DNA of 64,000 nucleotides, taken from assembly GCA_902363445.1 (NCBI GenBank), contig CABJAB010000003.1, positions 124,001 to 188,000 of the forward strand, written 5' to 3'. Source of the stretch: Lachnospiraceae bacterium (GTDB lineage: Bacteria; Bacillota; Clostridia; Lachnospirales; Lachnospiraceae). Within the stretch, counting starts at the first letter, position 1. The number at the start of each line of letters is the position of its first letter. The notes beneath the pieces are model-generated. The model did not search any database and was not told where the DNA came from. It saw nothing but the letters and a program-made list of their open reading frames with translations. The translations under genes and the position numbers were made by a program. This document shows positions 44,386 to 55,000 of this stretch, one piece after another.

Positions 44386-45342
44386 ATGATTTCTGTCGAT
44401 ATCATTGTTCCCTGTTATAACGAAGAAGAGGTATTGGAGACCTTTTACAAAGTCACCGAAGAGACCGTTTCTGCCATGGCAGGGTACCAGTTTACTTATA
44501 TCTTTGTGGATGACGGCAGCCGGGACACCACGCTGGCCAAAATACACCGTTTGGCAAAGCTACACGCCAATGTCCTCTATCTCTCCTTTTCCAGGAATTT
44601 CGGAAAGGAAGCCGCTATGTTCGCCGGTCTTCAGCACTCTTCCGGCAATCTGGTCATCGTCATGGACGCCGACCTGCAGCATCCTCCCGCTATGATCCCA
44701 GAAATGATGAAGGGCATCGAGGAGGGGTATGACTGCGCTGCCGCCATGCGTTCCACCAGACAGGGAGAGTCGCGGTTTCGAAGTGTCTTTTCCAATCTCT
44801 TCTATAAAATAAGCAACAAGATGTCCGATGTCAAAATGCCTCAGGCTGCCGTGGACTTCCGTATCATGACAAGGCAGATGGTCAATTCCATCCTGAAGCT
44901 GTCAGAAGTGGAGCGGTTTTCCAAGGGGATTTTCGCATGGGTCGGCTATGAGACCAAATGGTATCCGTATGAAAATGTGGAACGGACCATGGGTACTACC
45001 AAGTGGAGCTTCAAGGGTCTTTTCAAATATGCTATCGACGGAATCACCTCCTTTTCTATTTCCCCTCTCCGCCTGGTATCCGGAACGGGGTTTCTGATTT
45101 CCATCGTTGCGTTCGTTTATATCATCGTTACCCTGATTCAAACCCTGATCTTTGGAATTGATGTGCCGGGCTATGTGACGACCTTGTGCGCCGTACTGTT
45201 TTTAGGAGGCATTATCGAGTTGTCCATCGGCATTCTGGGCGAATATATCGCCCATATTTATATGGAGGCCAAGGACAGGCCCATATACATCGTCAAACAA
45301 AGCAACATAGAAGACAGCAAGGAAAGCGGAGACAGCCAGTGA
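44386..45342 (+). CDS. Family 2 glycosyltransferase, CsbB/GtrB type
   Basis: 318 residues. A GT2 domain (IIVPCYNEEEVLETF, IFVDDGSRDTT, VIVMDADLQHPP) is followed by two membrane helices (about 230-255 and 265-290). Such enzymes load a sugar on undecaprenyl phosphate at the inner face of the membrane. The next gene encodes a YfhO-type membrane protein, as in the CsbB-YfhO pair of Bacillus, where YfhO adds the flipped sugar to lipoteichoic acid. The sugar here is unknown. Confidence 0.88.
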   Translation: MISVDIIVPCYNEEEVLETFYKVTEETVSAMAGYQFTYIFVDDGSRDTTLAKIHRLAKLHANVLYLSFSRNFGKEAAMFAGLQHSSGNLVIVMDADLQHPPAMIPEMMKGIEEGYDCAAAMRSTRQGESRFRSVFSNLFYKISNKMSDVKMPQAAVDFRIMTRQMVNSILKLSEVERFSKGIFAWVGYETKWYPYENVERTMGTTKWSFKGLFKYAIDGITSFSISPLRLVSGTGFLISIVAFVYIIVTLIQTLIFGIDVPGYVTTLCAVLFLGGIIELSIGILGEYIAHIYMEAKDRPIYIVKQSNIEDSKESGDSQ

Positions 45343-45388
45343 CACCGTTCCTTCCGCATTCTCATAATGAAAGAAAGGCAGTTTCAAC

Positions 45389-48064
45389 ATGACAAGACGT
45401 AAATCCCGCCAAAAGACCACTATGCTGGAGAAAGCTCCTTTTCTCCTTTCCTTTTTTATTCCTGTTCTGATCATGCTGGGTATTTTCATCCAGAGGCAGA
45501 TCTTCCCTTTTGGGGACAACAGTTTTCTGCGAACGGATATGTACCATCAGTATGCTCCCTTCATGAATGAATTCATGGAAAAGCTGAAAACGGGCGGCAG
45601 CCTGAGCTACTCCTGGAATATCGGCATGGGCTCCAATTTCACGGCCCTTTATGCCTACTACCTGGCCAGTCCCGTCAACTGGCTCGCCATTTTAGTGCCT
45701 CAAAGCCTGATGATTGAATTCATGTCCTATATGATTGTTTTGAAGATAGGTCTCTGCGGCTTCACCTTCTGCTATTATCTGAGCAGGCATTTTAAGACAA
45801 GAGATCTGGGCATTTCCTTCTTTGCCATTTTTTACGCGCTGTCCGCCTATATGGCCGCCTACAGCTGGAATATTATGTGGCTGGACTGCCTGATACTCGC
45901 TCCTCTTATACTCCTGGGGCTGGAGCGTCTGGTAAAAGAAGACAATTGCTTATTGTACTGTATTACGCTGGGGCTGTCTATCATTTCTAACTATTATATT
46001 TCAATTATGATGTGCATTTTCATGGTTCTGTATTTCGTCGCCTTGATGATCATGGAGCCGGCGCGTCAGGATGTGAGATGCGTGGCTGCCGACGGCTCTG
46101 TGACCATGGTAAAAAAGAGAACGCCCTATCTGAAGAAGTGCGTCAACTTCGGCGTATACTCTCTTCTGGCAGGAGGGCTGGCCGCTTTTCTCCTGATACC
46201 GGTCCTGTTCGCTCTGAAGATGACGGCGTCCGGAGATATAAGCATCCCCAAGACACTGACGTCTTATTTCTCCTGCTTTGAAATGATAGCCCGTCATTTT
46301 GTCAACGTAAAGGTAGAAATCGGCCTCGACCACTGGCCTAATATATACTGCGGAGTCGCCGTGCTTTTGTTTTTCCCGCTGTACATGATGAACAAAAAAA
46401 TACCTAAGAAAGAAAAAGCAGTAAAAGGCGTGCTGCTGTTCATCATGCTGATCGGCTTCTCCCTCAACATCCCGAACTTCATATGGCATGGGTTTCATTT
46501 CCCCAACAGCCTGCCCGCCCGCCAGTCCTTCCTGTATATCGCCATACTGCTGACGATGTGCTATGAAGGCTACCGGAACATCAAGGCAAATACCTCGGCT
46601 CAGTTTTTCGGAAGTTTCTGGGGAGTGGTCATCTTCATTTTCCTCTGCGAAGCCATCATCACAGAAGAAACTTTCTCCTTCAAAGAGTACTATGTGACCT
46701 TGTTCTTCATATGCCTTTATGCCTTACTCCTATATTACTACAAAAAAGGCAAAACGTGGGCACCTACTCTCGCTATTTTAGCGGTTGCCGTCATTTCGGT
46801 GGAAGCCAGCATGAATACCGCTCTTACCAGCGTCACCACCACAAGCCGGGGCTCTTATCTGGAGAACCAGGATTCTTTCCGGACACTGGCGCAAAAGGCG
46901 GAAAAAGAAGATACCAGCCTGTTCCGCATTGAAAAAGACAGCCGGAAGACAAAGAATGATGCCGCGCTGGCGGATTATCATTCGGCCTCCCTGTTTTCTT
47001 CCACGGCCAATGCCCATATCAGCGATCTTTATAAGGCCCTTGGTCTGGAGGGAAACACCAACGCATACAGCTATACCGGCGCCACGCCTCTTTCTTCAGC
47101 GCTTTTGGGTGTCAAATACACTCTGTCCCTCAAAGAGCTTGACAGCGACTTATATACTCTTCAGGACGAGGACGGAAATGTAAATCTCTATAAAAACCGG
47201 TATTCTCTTCCCATCGGCTTTATGCTCCCCTCCGACATGCTGGACCGCTGGGACTACAAGATCCTGAATCCGGTGGAGGTGCAAAATTCCTTTGCCACCG
47301 CCGCCACCAGATGCGGCAGCATTTTTGTCTCGGCCCAGGGCGGTTCCTCATCCATCGGACAATATACCCTGACCGTCGAAGAGAGCGGTTTCTATTATAT
47401 TGACGTGACCAACTCTTCCATTAAAGATGTAAGCGTTACAGTCGGCACGAATACCAAAGACTTTTCCAATGTGGACAGGGGCTATCTGCTGGATCTTGGA
47501 AAATGTACGGCAGGAACCACCATCACGCTGACCACAGAACAGGATGAGCAGAATTTCACCGCGGCGGCATACCGTCTGGATGTCAATCAGCTGAATAACT
47601 GTATGAATGCGCTGAACAGCCAGCCTTTCATCACCGACCAATACACGGACACCTATCTGTCTGGCCGGGTAACGGCTAAGGAGGACGGTCTCCTGTATAC
47701 TTCCATCGCATATGAAAAGGGATGGACTGTAAAGGTGGACGGTGTGGAAGTGGAGCCGCAGCTGTTTGCCGATACCATGATCGCGGTACCTCTGACGGAG
47801 GGCAATCATTCTCTGGAATTTTCCTATGAGCCGGACGGTCTGACAAAGGGAATCCTGATTTCTCTTGTATCCTTGGTCCTTTTATGTATTTTGACCGTCG
47901 GTACCTACGCGGTAAGGAAAAAGCGGGCCGCATCTGCCGCCGTACAAATCCCGGTGAAGCAGGAAATGCCCTGTGCGGCAGCCGAAAAGGCCGCCGGTAT
48001 TGTGACAGAAACGGAAAATCAAAAGAAAGAAACAAAAGATACGGGAGATACCCCGGAAAAGTAA
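45389..48064 (+). CDS. YfhO family membrane glycosyltransferase-like protein
   Basis: 891 residues with an N-terminal block of about a dozen membrane helices (roughly 15-480) and a large extracellular part (about 490-830) before a last helix (about 830-850) and a short charged tail. Family marks are FLRTDMYHQYAPFMNEF near the start and YSWNIMWLDCLILAPLILLGLERL. It should use a lipid-linked sugar made by the preceding GT2 enzyme to modify a cell-wall polymer. It starts 46 bp after that gene and argH follows by 18 bp; co-transcription with argH is probably positional only. Confidence 0.85.
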   Translation: MTRRKSRQKTTMLEKAPFLLSFFIPVLIMLGIFIQRQIFPFGDNSFLRTDMYHQYAPFMNEFMEKLKTGGSLSYSWNIGMGSNFTALYAYYLASPVNWLAILVPQSLMIEFMSYMIVLKIGLCGFTFCYYLSRHFKTRDLGISFFAIFYALSAYMAAYSWNIMWLDCLILAPLILLGLERLVKEDNCLLYCITLGLSIISNYYISIMMCIFMVLYFVALMIMEPARQDVRCVAADGSVTMVKKRTPYLKKCVNFGVYSLLAGGLAAFLLIPVLFALKMTASGDISIPKTLTSYFSCFEMIARHFVNVKVEIGLDHWPNIYCGVAVLLFFPLYMMNKKIPKKEKAVKGVLLFIMLIGFSLNIPNFIWHGFHFPNSLPARQSFLYIAILLTMCYEGYRNIKANTSAQFFGSFWGVVIFIFLCEAIITEETFSFKEYYVTLFFICLYALLLYYYKKGKTWAPTLAILAVAVISVEASMNTALTSVTTTSRGSYLENQDSFRTLAQKAEKEDTSLFRIEKDSRKTKNDAALADYHSASLFSSTANAHISDLYKALGLEGNTNAYSYTGATPLSSALLGVKYTLSLKELDSDLYTLQDEDGNVNLYKNRYSLPIGFMLPSDMLDRWDYKILNPVEVQNSFATAATRCGSIFVSAQGGSSSIGQYTLTVEESGFYYIDVTNSSIKDVSVTVGTNTKDFSNVDRGYLLDLGKCTAGTTITLTTEQDEQNFTAAAYRLDVNQLNNCMNALNSQPFITDQYTDTYLSGRVTAKEDGLLYTSIAYEKGWTVKVDGVEVEPQLFADTMIAVPLTEGNHSLEFSYEPDGLTKGILISLVSLVLLCILTVGTYAVRKKRAASAAVQIPVKQEMPCAAAEKAAGIVTETENQKKETKDTGDTPEK

Positions 48065-48082
48065 GAAAGGATGGATTTCACC

Positions 48083-49459
48083 ATGAAGCTATGGGGAGGA
48101 CGTTTCACGAAAGAAGAAAATGAATTGGTCAATCATTTCAACGCATCTATTTCATTTGACCAAAGATTCTACAGACAGGATATCCGCGGCAGCATCGCTC
48201 ATGTGACCATGCTGGCTAAACAGAAAATTCTGACGGACGAAGAAAAGGCGCAGATCGTGGAGGGGCTTGAGCGTATCCTCTCCGATGTGGAAAACGGGCT
48301 CCTCTCCATCGACCCTGCCGCTGAAGATATTCACAGCTTTGTAGAAGCCACTCTCATTGATAGGATCGGCGATGTGGGGAAAAAACTCCACACCGGCCGA
48401 AGCCGCAATGACCAGGTCGCTCTGGACATGAAGCTCTATGTGCGGGACGAAATCGGAGAACTGGACCTCCTGGTAAAGGAGCTTCTTCAAGCCATTCTCA
48501 AGATCATGGAGGAGAATCTCACCACCTACATGCCCGGCTTCACCCATCTGCAGAAAGCGCAGCCTGTGACCATAGCCCATCACTTCGGGGCATATTTTGA
48601 AATGTTCCTTCGTGACAGAAGCCGTCTTTTCGATATCCGAAAACGGATGAACACCTGCCCCCTCGGCGCCGGAGCCCTGGCAGGCACCACTTATCCTCTG
48701 GACCGGGAATACACCGCGGCTCTTCTGGACTTTGACTGCGCCACCAGAAACAGCATGGATTCTGTATCAGACCGGGATTATCTCATTGAGCTGGCCAGCG
48801 CCATGGCGACCGTCATGATGCATTTGAGCCGTTTCTCTGAGGAGATTATCCTTTGGAATTCCAATGAATATCAGTTTGTAGAACTGGATGACGCATACAG
48901 CACCGGAAGCAGCATAATGCCGCAGAAAAAAAATCCGGACATAGCCGAACTGGTCCGGGGCAAAACGGGCCGCGTGTATGGCGCATTGACATCCATCCTG
49001 ACCACGATGAAGGGGATTCCCCTCGCTTATAACAAAGACATGCAGGAAGACAAGGAGATGATCTTCGACGCGATCGATACCACAAAGGGTTGTCTCGGCC
49101 TTTTCACGGGTATGATCTCCACGATGAAATTCCACAAAGACATCATGAAAAAAAGCGCTGTAAAAGGCTTCACCAACGCCACGGACGCCGCCGACTATCT
49201 GGTGAACCATGGGATACCCTTCCGGGATGCCCACGGGATTGTAGGCCGACTGGTCTTATACTGTCTGGATAAAGGAATTTCTCTGGATGATATGAGTCTG
49301 GAAGAATACAAGGCAATCAGCCCTGTCTTTGAAAAAGATATTTATGACGCTATCAGCCTGAAGACCTGTGTGGATAAGCGGACCACCTTGGGAGCGCCCG
49401 GCCCGTCTGTCATGGAACAGGTCATCAAGAGCTATCAAAAAATGCTTACAGAAAACTAA
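48083..49459 (+). CDS. argH: Argininosuccinate lyase
   Basis: 458 residues. Last step of arginine synthesis, splitting argininosuccinate into arginine and fumarate. Signatures: KLWGGRFTKEENELVNHFNASISFD, IHSFVEATLIDRIGDVGKKLHTGRSRNDQ, the catalytic-His segment PGFTHLQKAQP and the loop TGSSIMPQKKNPDIAELVRGK. The second ATG (MKLWGG) has AAGGAT at proper spacing; the first is too close to the site. argG is not nearby. Confidence 0.95.
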   Translation: MKLWGGRFTKEENELVNHFNASISFDQRFYRQDIRGSIAHVTMLAKQKILTDEEKAQIVEGLERILSDVENGLLSIDPAAEDIHSFVEATLIDRIGDVGKKLHTGRSRNDQVALDMKLYVRDEIGELDLLVKELLQAILKIMEENLTTYMPGFTHLQKAQPVTIAHHFGAYFEMFLRDRSRLFDIRKRMNTCPLGAGALAGTTYPLDREYTAALLDFDCATRNSMDSVSDRDYLIELASAMATVMMHLSRFSEEIILWNSNEYQFVELDDAYSTGSSIMPQKKNPDIAELVRGKTGRVYGALTSILTTMKGIPLAYNKDMQEDKEMIFDAIDTTKGCLGLFTGMISTMKFHKDIMKKSAVKGFTNATDAADYLVNHGIPFRDAHGIVGRLVLYCLDKGISLDDMSLEEYKAISPVFEKDIYDAISLKTCVDKRTTLGAPGPSVMEQVIKSYQKMLTEN

Positions 49460-49476
49460 AGAAATGAGTTATGGCC

Positions 49477-49512
49477 CGGAGGGCTGCGATGGCGCGCCAT
49501 CGCGGCCCTCCG
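49477..49512. terminator. GC-rich hairpin between argH and xylB
   Basis: CGGAGGGC-TGCGATGGC pairs with GCCATCGC-GGCCCTCCG, a near-perfect 17-bp stem between convergent genes. No clear T-run follows on either strand, so it is a terminator only by position. Confidence 0.45.
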
Positions 49513-49552
49513 AATCACTTTATACATATTTCACCCAATGTCCGGCCGCTTT

Positions 49553-51076
49553 TTACAATTTAGCCAGCTCCTTATACTGCTCTTTCAGGCATCCATAGAG
49601 ATTCTTATAGATCCCATGGTACTTTTCATACTGTTCTGTATTTCCGGGAATCGGTTCACAGGACTTGTCCGTATGGATCATTTTCTCGCAGGCCGCTTCC
49701 ACGCTCTCATAAATGCCTGCCCCTACTCCCGCCAATATGGCGACTCCTAAGGCCGGTCCTTCCTTCGCAGCCACTGTCTTAACGGTACACCCGTACATAT
49801 CAGCCAGCATTTGTCTCCAAACGGCGCTCTTTCCGCCCCCGCCGCAGGCCATCATATCGTCCACGGTGACTCCCATTTCCCGCAGAATATCATTGCAGTC
49901 CTTCATAGAATAGGATACTCCCTCCATCACCGCACGGAGCATATCCTTTCTAGTATGGATGGCCGACAGACCAAAGAACACTCCTCTGCAGTCAGGATCC
50001 AGATGAGGGGTCCTCTCACCCATCAGATACGGCAGATATATCAGCCTGTTCGCTCCCAAAGGTACACTTTCAACATCCTGATTGATGTAGTCATAAGCAT
50101 CACAGCCCTCTTCCTCCGCCTTTTTCATATAGTCCTGGCAGAAATTATTCCGGAACCACTGCAGGGAAAGGCCCGCGCCCTGAGTCACGCCCATTACATG
50201 CCAGCAGCCCGGAACGGCACAGCAGAAGGTATGAACTCTGCCCTTTGGATCAATGGTCACATTCTTGCTGTGTGCGAACACTACGCCGCTGGTCCCAATG
50301 GTAGTAAATGCCTTCCCATCCTTGACCACTCCTGTTCCTACAGCCGCCGCAGCGTTGTCCCCCGCTCCGCCGACCACGACCGTTTTTTCCGAAAGTCCGG
50401 TCATCTCCGCAATTTCGGGCAGAATAGTCCCCGTCACCTCCGGCGACTCATAGACCTTCGCCAGCAGGGCCTTGTCAATTTCCAGTTTTTCCAGGACTTC
50501 ATCGGACCAGCAGCGATTGGGCACATCCAAAAGCTGCATTCCTGACGCATCGGAAACCTCTGTCGCGTATTCACCGGTAAGAATCAAACGTACATAATCT
50601 TTGGGAAGCAGGATATGCCGGCATTTTGCATAATTTTCCGGCTCATGGTTTCTCACCCACAGAATCTTCGAAGCAGTAAAACCGGTCAGCGCAGGATTCG
50701 CCGTAATCTCGATCATGCGCTCCGCTCCCACCTTCTGCGTCATTTCTTCGCATTCCTTGGCCGTCCTCTGATCGCACCAGATTATGGACGGACGGATCAC
50801 CTTGTTGTCCTCATCCAGCATGACCAGGCCGTGCATCTGTCCGGAGATGCCTAATCCCTTAATATCCTCACTGACCACACCGGACTCCTTCACGACCTTT
50901 GTGATGGTTTCCAGCGCCGCGTCTTTCCAGTCCTCCGGCTTCTGCTCCGCCCATCCGTTCTGGGGCTGATACATGGGGTACTCCTTCGATGCGGAAGCGA
51001 TCACATTGCCGTCTTCATCAAACAGCACCGTCTTCGTCGCAGAAGTGCCCAAATCAATTCCAATTAAATAATTCAT
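49553..51076 (-). CDS. xylB: Xylulokinase
   Basis: 507 residues of the FGGY carbohydrate kinase family. It phosphorylates D-xylulose to xylulose 5-phosphate for the pentose phosphate pathway. Seen: YLIGIDLGTSATKTVLFDEDG, ISGQMHGLVMLD, the catalytic Asp region GGAGDNAAAAVGTG, and CGGGGKSAVWRQMLADMYG. The ATG is 7 bases after GGAGG. No xylose isomerase or transporter is adjacent, so it may serve a pentose route encoded elsewhere, and a related ketose substrate is possible. Confidence 0.9.
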   Translation of the reverse strand: MNYLIGIDLGTSATKTVLFDEDGNVIASASKEYPMYQPQNGWAEQKPEDWKDAALETITKVVKESGVVSEDIKGLGISGQMHGLVMLDEDNKVIRPSIIWCDQRTAKECEEMTQKVGAERMIEITANPALTGFTASKILWVRNHEPENYAKCRHILLPKDYVRLILTGEYATEVSDASGMQLLDVPNRCWSDEVLEKLEIDKALLAKVYESPEVTGTILPEIAEMTGLSEKTVVVGGAGDNAAAAVGTGVVKDGKAFTTIGTSGVVFAHSKNVTIDPKGRVHTFCCAVPGCWHVMGVTQGAGLSLQWFRNNFCQDYMKKAEEEGCDAYDYINQDVESVPLGANRLIYLPYLMGERTPHLDPDCRGVFFGLSAIHTRKDMLRAVMEGVSYSMKDCNDILREMGVTVDDMMACGGGGKSAVWRQMLADMYGCTVKTVAAKEGPALGVAILAGVGAGIYESVEAACEKMIHTDKSCEPIPGNTEQYEKYHGIYKNLYGCLKEQYKELAKL

Positions 51077-51143
51077 CACATTTCCTCCAAATTTATGATT
51101 CTTTTACCGCAGGCTTCTTACACCTGAATTTAATCTGATTTTA

Positions 51144-52043
51144 TCATAAAAGTCTGGTTTTGACCACATCTTCCGGAGCCTTCCTGCCGCACAGGAAAGG
51201 GCTGTCCTTGTCGTATAAAAGAAGTCTCTCCGTCCTTGTCCTTTTTCCGCAGACGGCATAGCAGTACGCACATTGGGACCTACAGGTGTCATAGCATCCA
51301 ATATCCACACTGGCCGCGCAGCCGCAGGCTTCTCTCTGGTTTTTATCCTTTTTGAGCCGCAGTGGTCTGCCTGCCAGTCGCGACAGCAGCTCCTGATCTA
51401 TACACGCTCCCTTCTGAATCCCGAACTGCTCCAGTTCAATCTCCTCTGCACATGTCTGAATTTCCATTCCGTTATCCACCGCTATCCGTCCAAACTCTTC
51501 TCCTATCCACAGCATTTCCTCCTGCACAGGGACACGCGCATCCAATTCTTTCATTTTCTTTTGGATTCTCCGGTACATATCCATAAAACTGATGACACAG
51601 CGGCCCGCAGAGCCGGCCAAGGCGTCTGCCAGAATTTTAAATTTCTCTCTGTGCCACACAGGCGTGTAATCCCGGCTGAAAAGAATCGGATCGTAACGCC
51701 AGATCATTCGTTCCGGCCCCAGGCGTTCTGCCAGGGCATGAAAGACGCCGATTCGCTGCCAGATATCCGGAAGCCCGCCTTCCATCTCCTTTCCGTAGCC
51801 GTTCAGAGTATACTGAATATAATAGGGATAAGGATCCAGCTCGGACAGTCCTTTAAGCATCGGAGCAGGATATTTGCTCCAGAACACGATTCCATCCACC
51901 GATTCCTTGTTTAAAAGCACCCGGCTGACTTGGTGAAGGTTCATTGGATTCCTCACCAGTACCTCCCCCTTTTTCAGCCGTTCCAGAAACCACGGGAAAT
52001 AATAAGCCGGAATATCCGTCCGGCGGCTGGCGCTGACGATCAT
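51144..52043 (-). CDS. DUF1848 family, probable Fe-S protein
   Basis: 299 residues. It opens with MIVSASRRTDIPAYY, the hallmark of the DUF1848 family, then FVFWSK-type and LNGYGKEMEGGLPD segments in a TIM-barrel-like order. Near the C-terminus a Cys-rich stretch (CGCAASVDIGCYDTCRSQCAYCYA) could hold a 4Fe-4S cluster, and its CxxC spacing is reminiscent of radical-SAM relatives. The biochemical role is not established to my knowledge. It is a single gene between xylB and the Ig-repeat protein. Confidence 0.8.
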   Translation of the reverse strand: MIVSASRRTDIPAYYFPWFLERLKKGEVLVRNPMNLHQVSRVLLNKESVDGIVFWSKYPAPMLKGLSELDPYPYYIQYTLNGYGKEMEGGLPDIWQRIGVFHALAERLGPERMIWRYDPILFSRDYTPVWHREKFKILADALAGSAGRCVISFMDMYRRIQKKMKELDARVPVQEEMLWIGEEFGRIAVDNGMEIQTCAEEIELEQFGIQKGACIDQELLSRLAGRPLRLKKDKNQREACGCAASVDIGCYDTCRSQCAYCYAVCGKRTRTERLLLYDKDSPFLCGRKAPEDVVKTRLL

Positions 52044-52085
52044 ATGCTCTCCTCCTGTCCTTTGCCGATTCTTTCTCTTATCATA

Positions 52086-55000
52086 TCAGCGCCTTCCCTT
52101 TTTCTCAAGCCTTCTCCTTCTCCGACGGAAAAAGTATGCCATGAACACTGCGCTGGTCCCTGTTCCCGCCAAATATCCCACTATCTGGACCGGACTCCGC
52201 CAAAGCTGTATCCACGGGTCAGAAGTCACTAGAAGCTTCCACTCGATTCTTTCTTCTTTCCCTCCGCCTTCCTTGGAGGTCTCCATCCGGTTCCCGGCCT
52301 CGTCTTCAGCCGTAATGCTCAAATACTGCCAGTCATCGTCTTCCTTCAGGCATATGGCAAGGATCCCTCCGTTTTTCCTCAGCTCATCCCGCAGGCCGTT
52401 CTCCGAATAGATCTTCTTTTCAGCCCCGTTTTGAATCTCCACCTGCTTAAGCGCCATATTGTCCCAGATGGAAAGAAACAGCCGGAGCTCATCCGTCTTA
52501 TAACGTCCGCCGTCCTCCGCGCCTGACAAAACGGCATCCGGGCCTGTCTTGTCAACGGCAAATGCAATGGAACCCGCCCCGCCCTTTCTTTTCATCAGTA
52601 CATTCCCCATCTGATTCCCCGCCATGTCCTCAGAGTACAGGACAACCTCATAATTTCCTTCTGCCTCAAAATTTTCCTTTGCTATGGTATACTTATAGAC
52701 CTGCCACTGACCTCCCAGTTCCTTCCCAAAAGGATTTTCTTTCACGACCCTCGATTCTTCCTTCTCGCATCTTGTATAGTCTTCCTTTTCCAAAAGACTT
52801 CTGCCTTCTCCATCGCGGCTTAGGATAACCTGATGGCTTACCACCGGGTCTACATTATATTCCCATACCGTCACAGATTTCTCCTCCTTCAGATACGGAT
52901 ACGCTCCCGACGCCGGATACAGCCAGGCGGCGGTCTCTTCATCCGCAACATAGACTGATCCAAAACGGTTTACAGAAAACCAGATCTGCTTTTCCGCCCT
53001 GTTTCCCGCTCCATCTTCACAGGATACCTGTATAGAATATAAGCCGTCATTTTCGGCATCATAAGAAAAATCTTCAAATACAAACCGCCTTTCCCCTGAC
53101 GCCGTTTCTTCTTCCTTCTTCTCAGCCGCCGCTCTCCTCCTTTCACCCGCCGCCTGTTTTCCCTCCTCCCTCCAAATTTCCACAGATACACTCTCCTGAA
53201 GCAGATGAATGTCCCGGACGGTGACAGCCGGAGCCACCGTTCCGCGGTTGGCTGAAGCGTCCTCTACTCCTGTAATCATTATTTCAGGAAACGTCCGGTC
53301 TATGGTAAATTCCTCTGAAATCTGGTTTTCTTCTCCGCATTCATTCGCCGCCAGATCTGTGCAGCTCACCTGGAACAAATATTCTCCGTCCTGATCAAAC
53401 ATGCATACCGCGGTATGAACATCGCCGTTATGTACAAACTCGCTTATTCCCGTCATGCTCCGGCTCTCCGCCAGGGAAGCCGTCACACCGCCTCTCACTC
53501 CCTCTCTGTAAAAATTGTGCTCCACGACCGTGATCTCCGCTTTTCTCGGACTCTTCCAGAGCTTTCCTTTCCCCGGCTCTGCGTCTTCAAAAGTTACAAA
53601 TACCTCCGGCGGCGTCCGGTCTATGGTAAATGTCTCAGCTTCACCCCACGCGGCGTTTCCCGCCATGTCTTCACATCCCAGGAGCACCGTATAGTCTCCG
53701 TCCTCCGCAAATTCCATGCGGCACCGATGCAGGTCACCATCATGGCTCCATTCGCTGACGGCCGGCATAGGACCCTCCGTATTGTAAATCTGAAATTGTA
53801 CCCGTTCTGCCGAGAAATTTCTTTCCCGTATGCTCACCAATGCCGTCCGGATCTGGTTATAATAAATTTCATTGGCGGGCTGGACGTCGTTGTACTGTAT
53901 GGAAATCTCCGGAACCGACGTGTCGACGGCAGTCCAAAGGGATTCCTCGGATCGGTTTCCGGCAAAATCCTCCGCCTGTACAGTCAGATGCACTTTTCTG
54001 CCGTCATATTCCTCCGGCAGTATCTCCAGCTCTCCCTGCCACTCTCTCCGCGCAGGGGAATTCCCTGCTGTCTCTTCCATTAACACCCCCTCCAAAAGCT
54101 GATCCTCTTCTTCCGGACTTTTTCCCTCCAAGCGGTATGTGATTCTTTTAAGTCCTGAGTAAATACCGCCTTCCGCCGGTTCCTCTGCCGATATACCGAC
54201 CTTCACGGCCCGCCTGTATATCCCATTTTCCGGTTCCTCTTTGTTTTGGATGTCCAATGCCAGCCGCGGGCTTTTGTTCTCGACGAGCATGCCATCTGAG
54301 CTGTAATATTCCGAAAGTCCGGCATAATTGGTCACTTTCAGATAAACGACATTCCTGGAGTCCGGCATCAAGAGGAAGCTGTTGCCCGTTTTCCACACGG
54401 CATCGTCTGTCTGCTCCAGGTATTCCTTGGACAGCCCCTCTTCCGCACACAGGTACTGCAGAGGTTCTATCGGGGATATGCTGTCTCTTCCTTCCAAGAG
54501 TATCAGTTCTTTCTCATTTGAAAAGAGGCCGAAGGTCACATACTCCATAAATTCTGTCCAGGTCTGTCCCATGGCCGTGATGCTCCCATATTCCGGCGGA
54601 GTCGTGTCCACGGTGAAACTTTTCTCTTTCTCACTTTCCTCTGTAAGATTCCTCCCTGAGGGATCCTGGTAGGATGCCTCCACGTGATACAAGGCGTCGC
54701 CGGCAAAGAAAAAGGAAGCCTTATACCAATCCGTCCCCTTTTCCGGAGCCTTTGTCCAGCAGCTTCCCATAGTATAGGAAGCCTTTTCGCTCCTCGGCTC
54801 TTCATAAACGGTTATCTGCGGCCAGCCTGCTTCCTCTTCCGGATCGAAATTGTGCTCCCTTAAATAGATCCAGACCGTGACAGGACGGCTGTAATATCCT
54901 TCATGTCCCACGCTCTCATCCTCCTCCGGAAATACCATCACGAACTCCGGATTCGTTCTGTCGACCGCCACGGCAGCAGCGTTCTCCAGAACCGTCTGGT

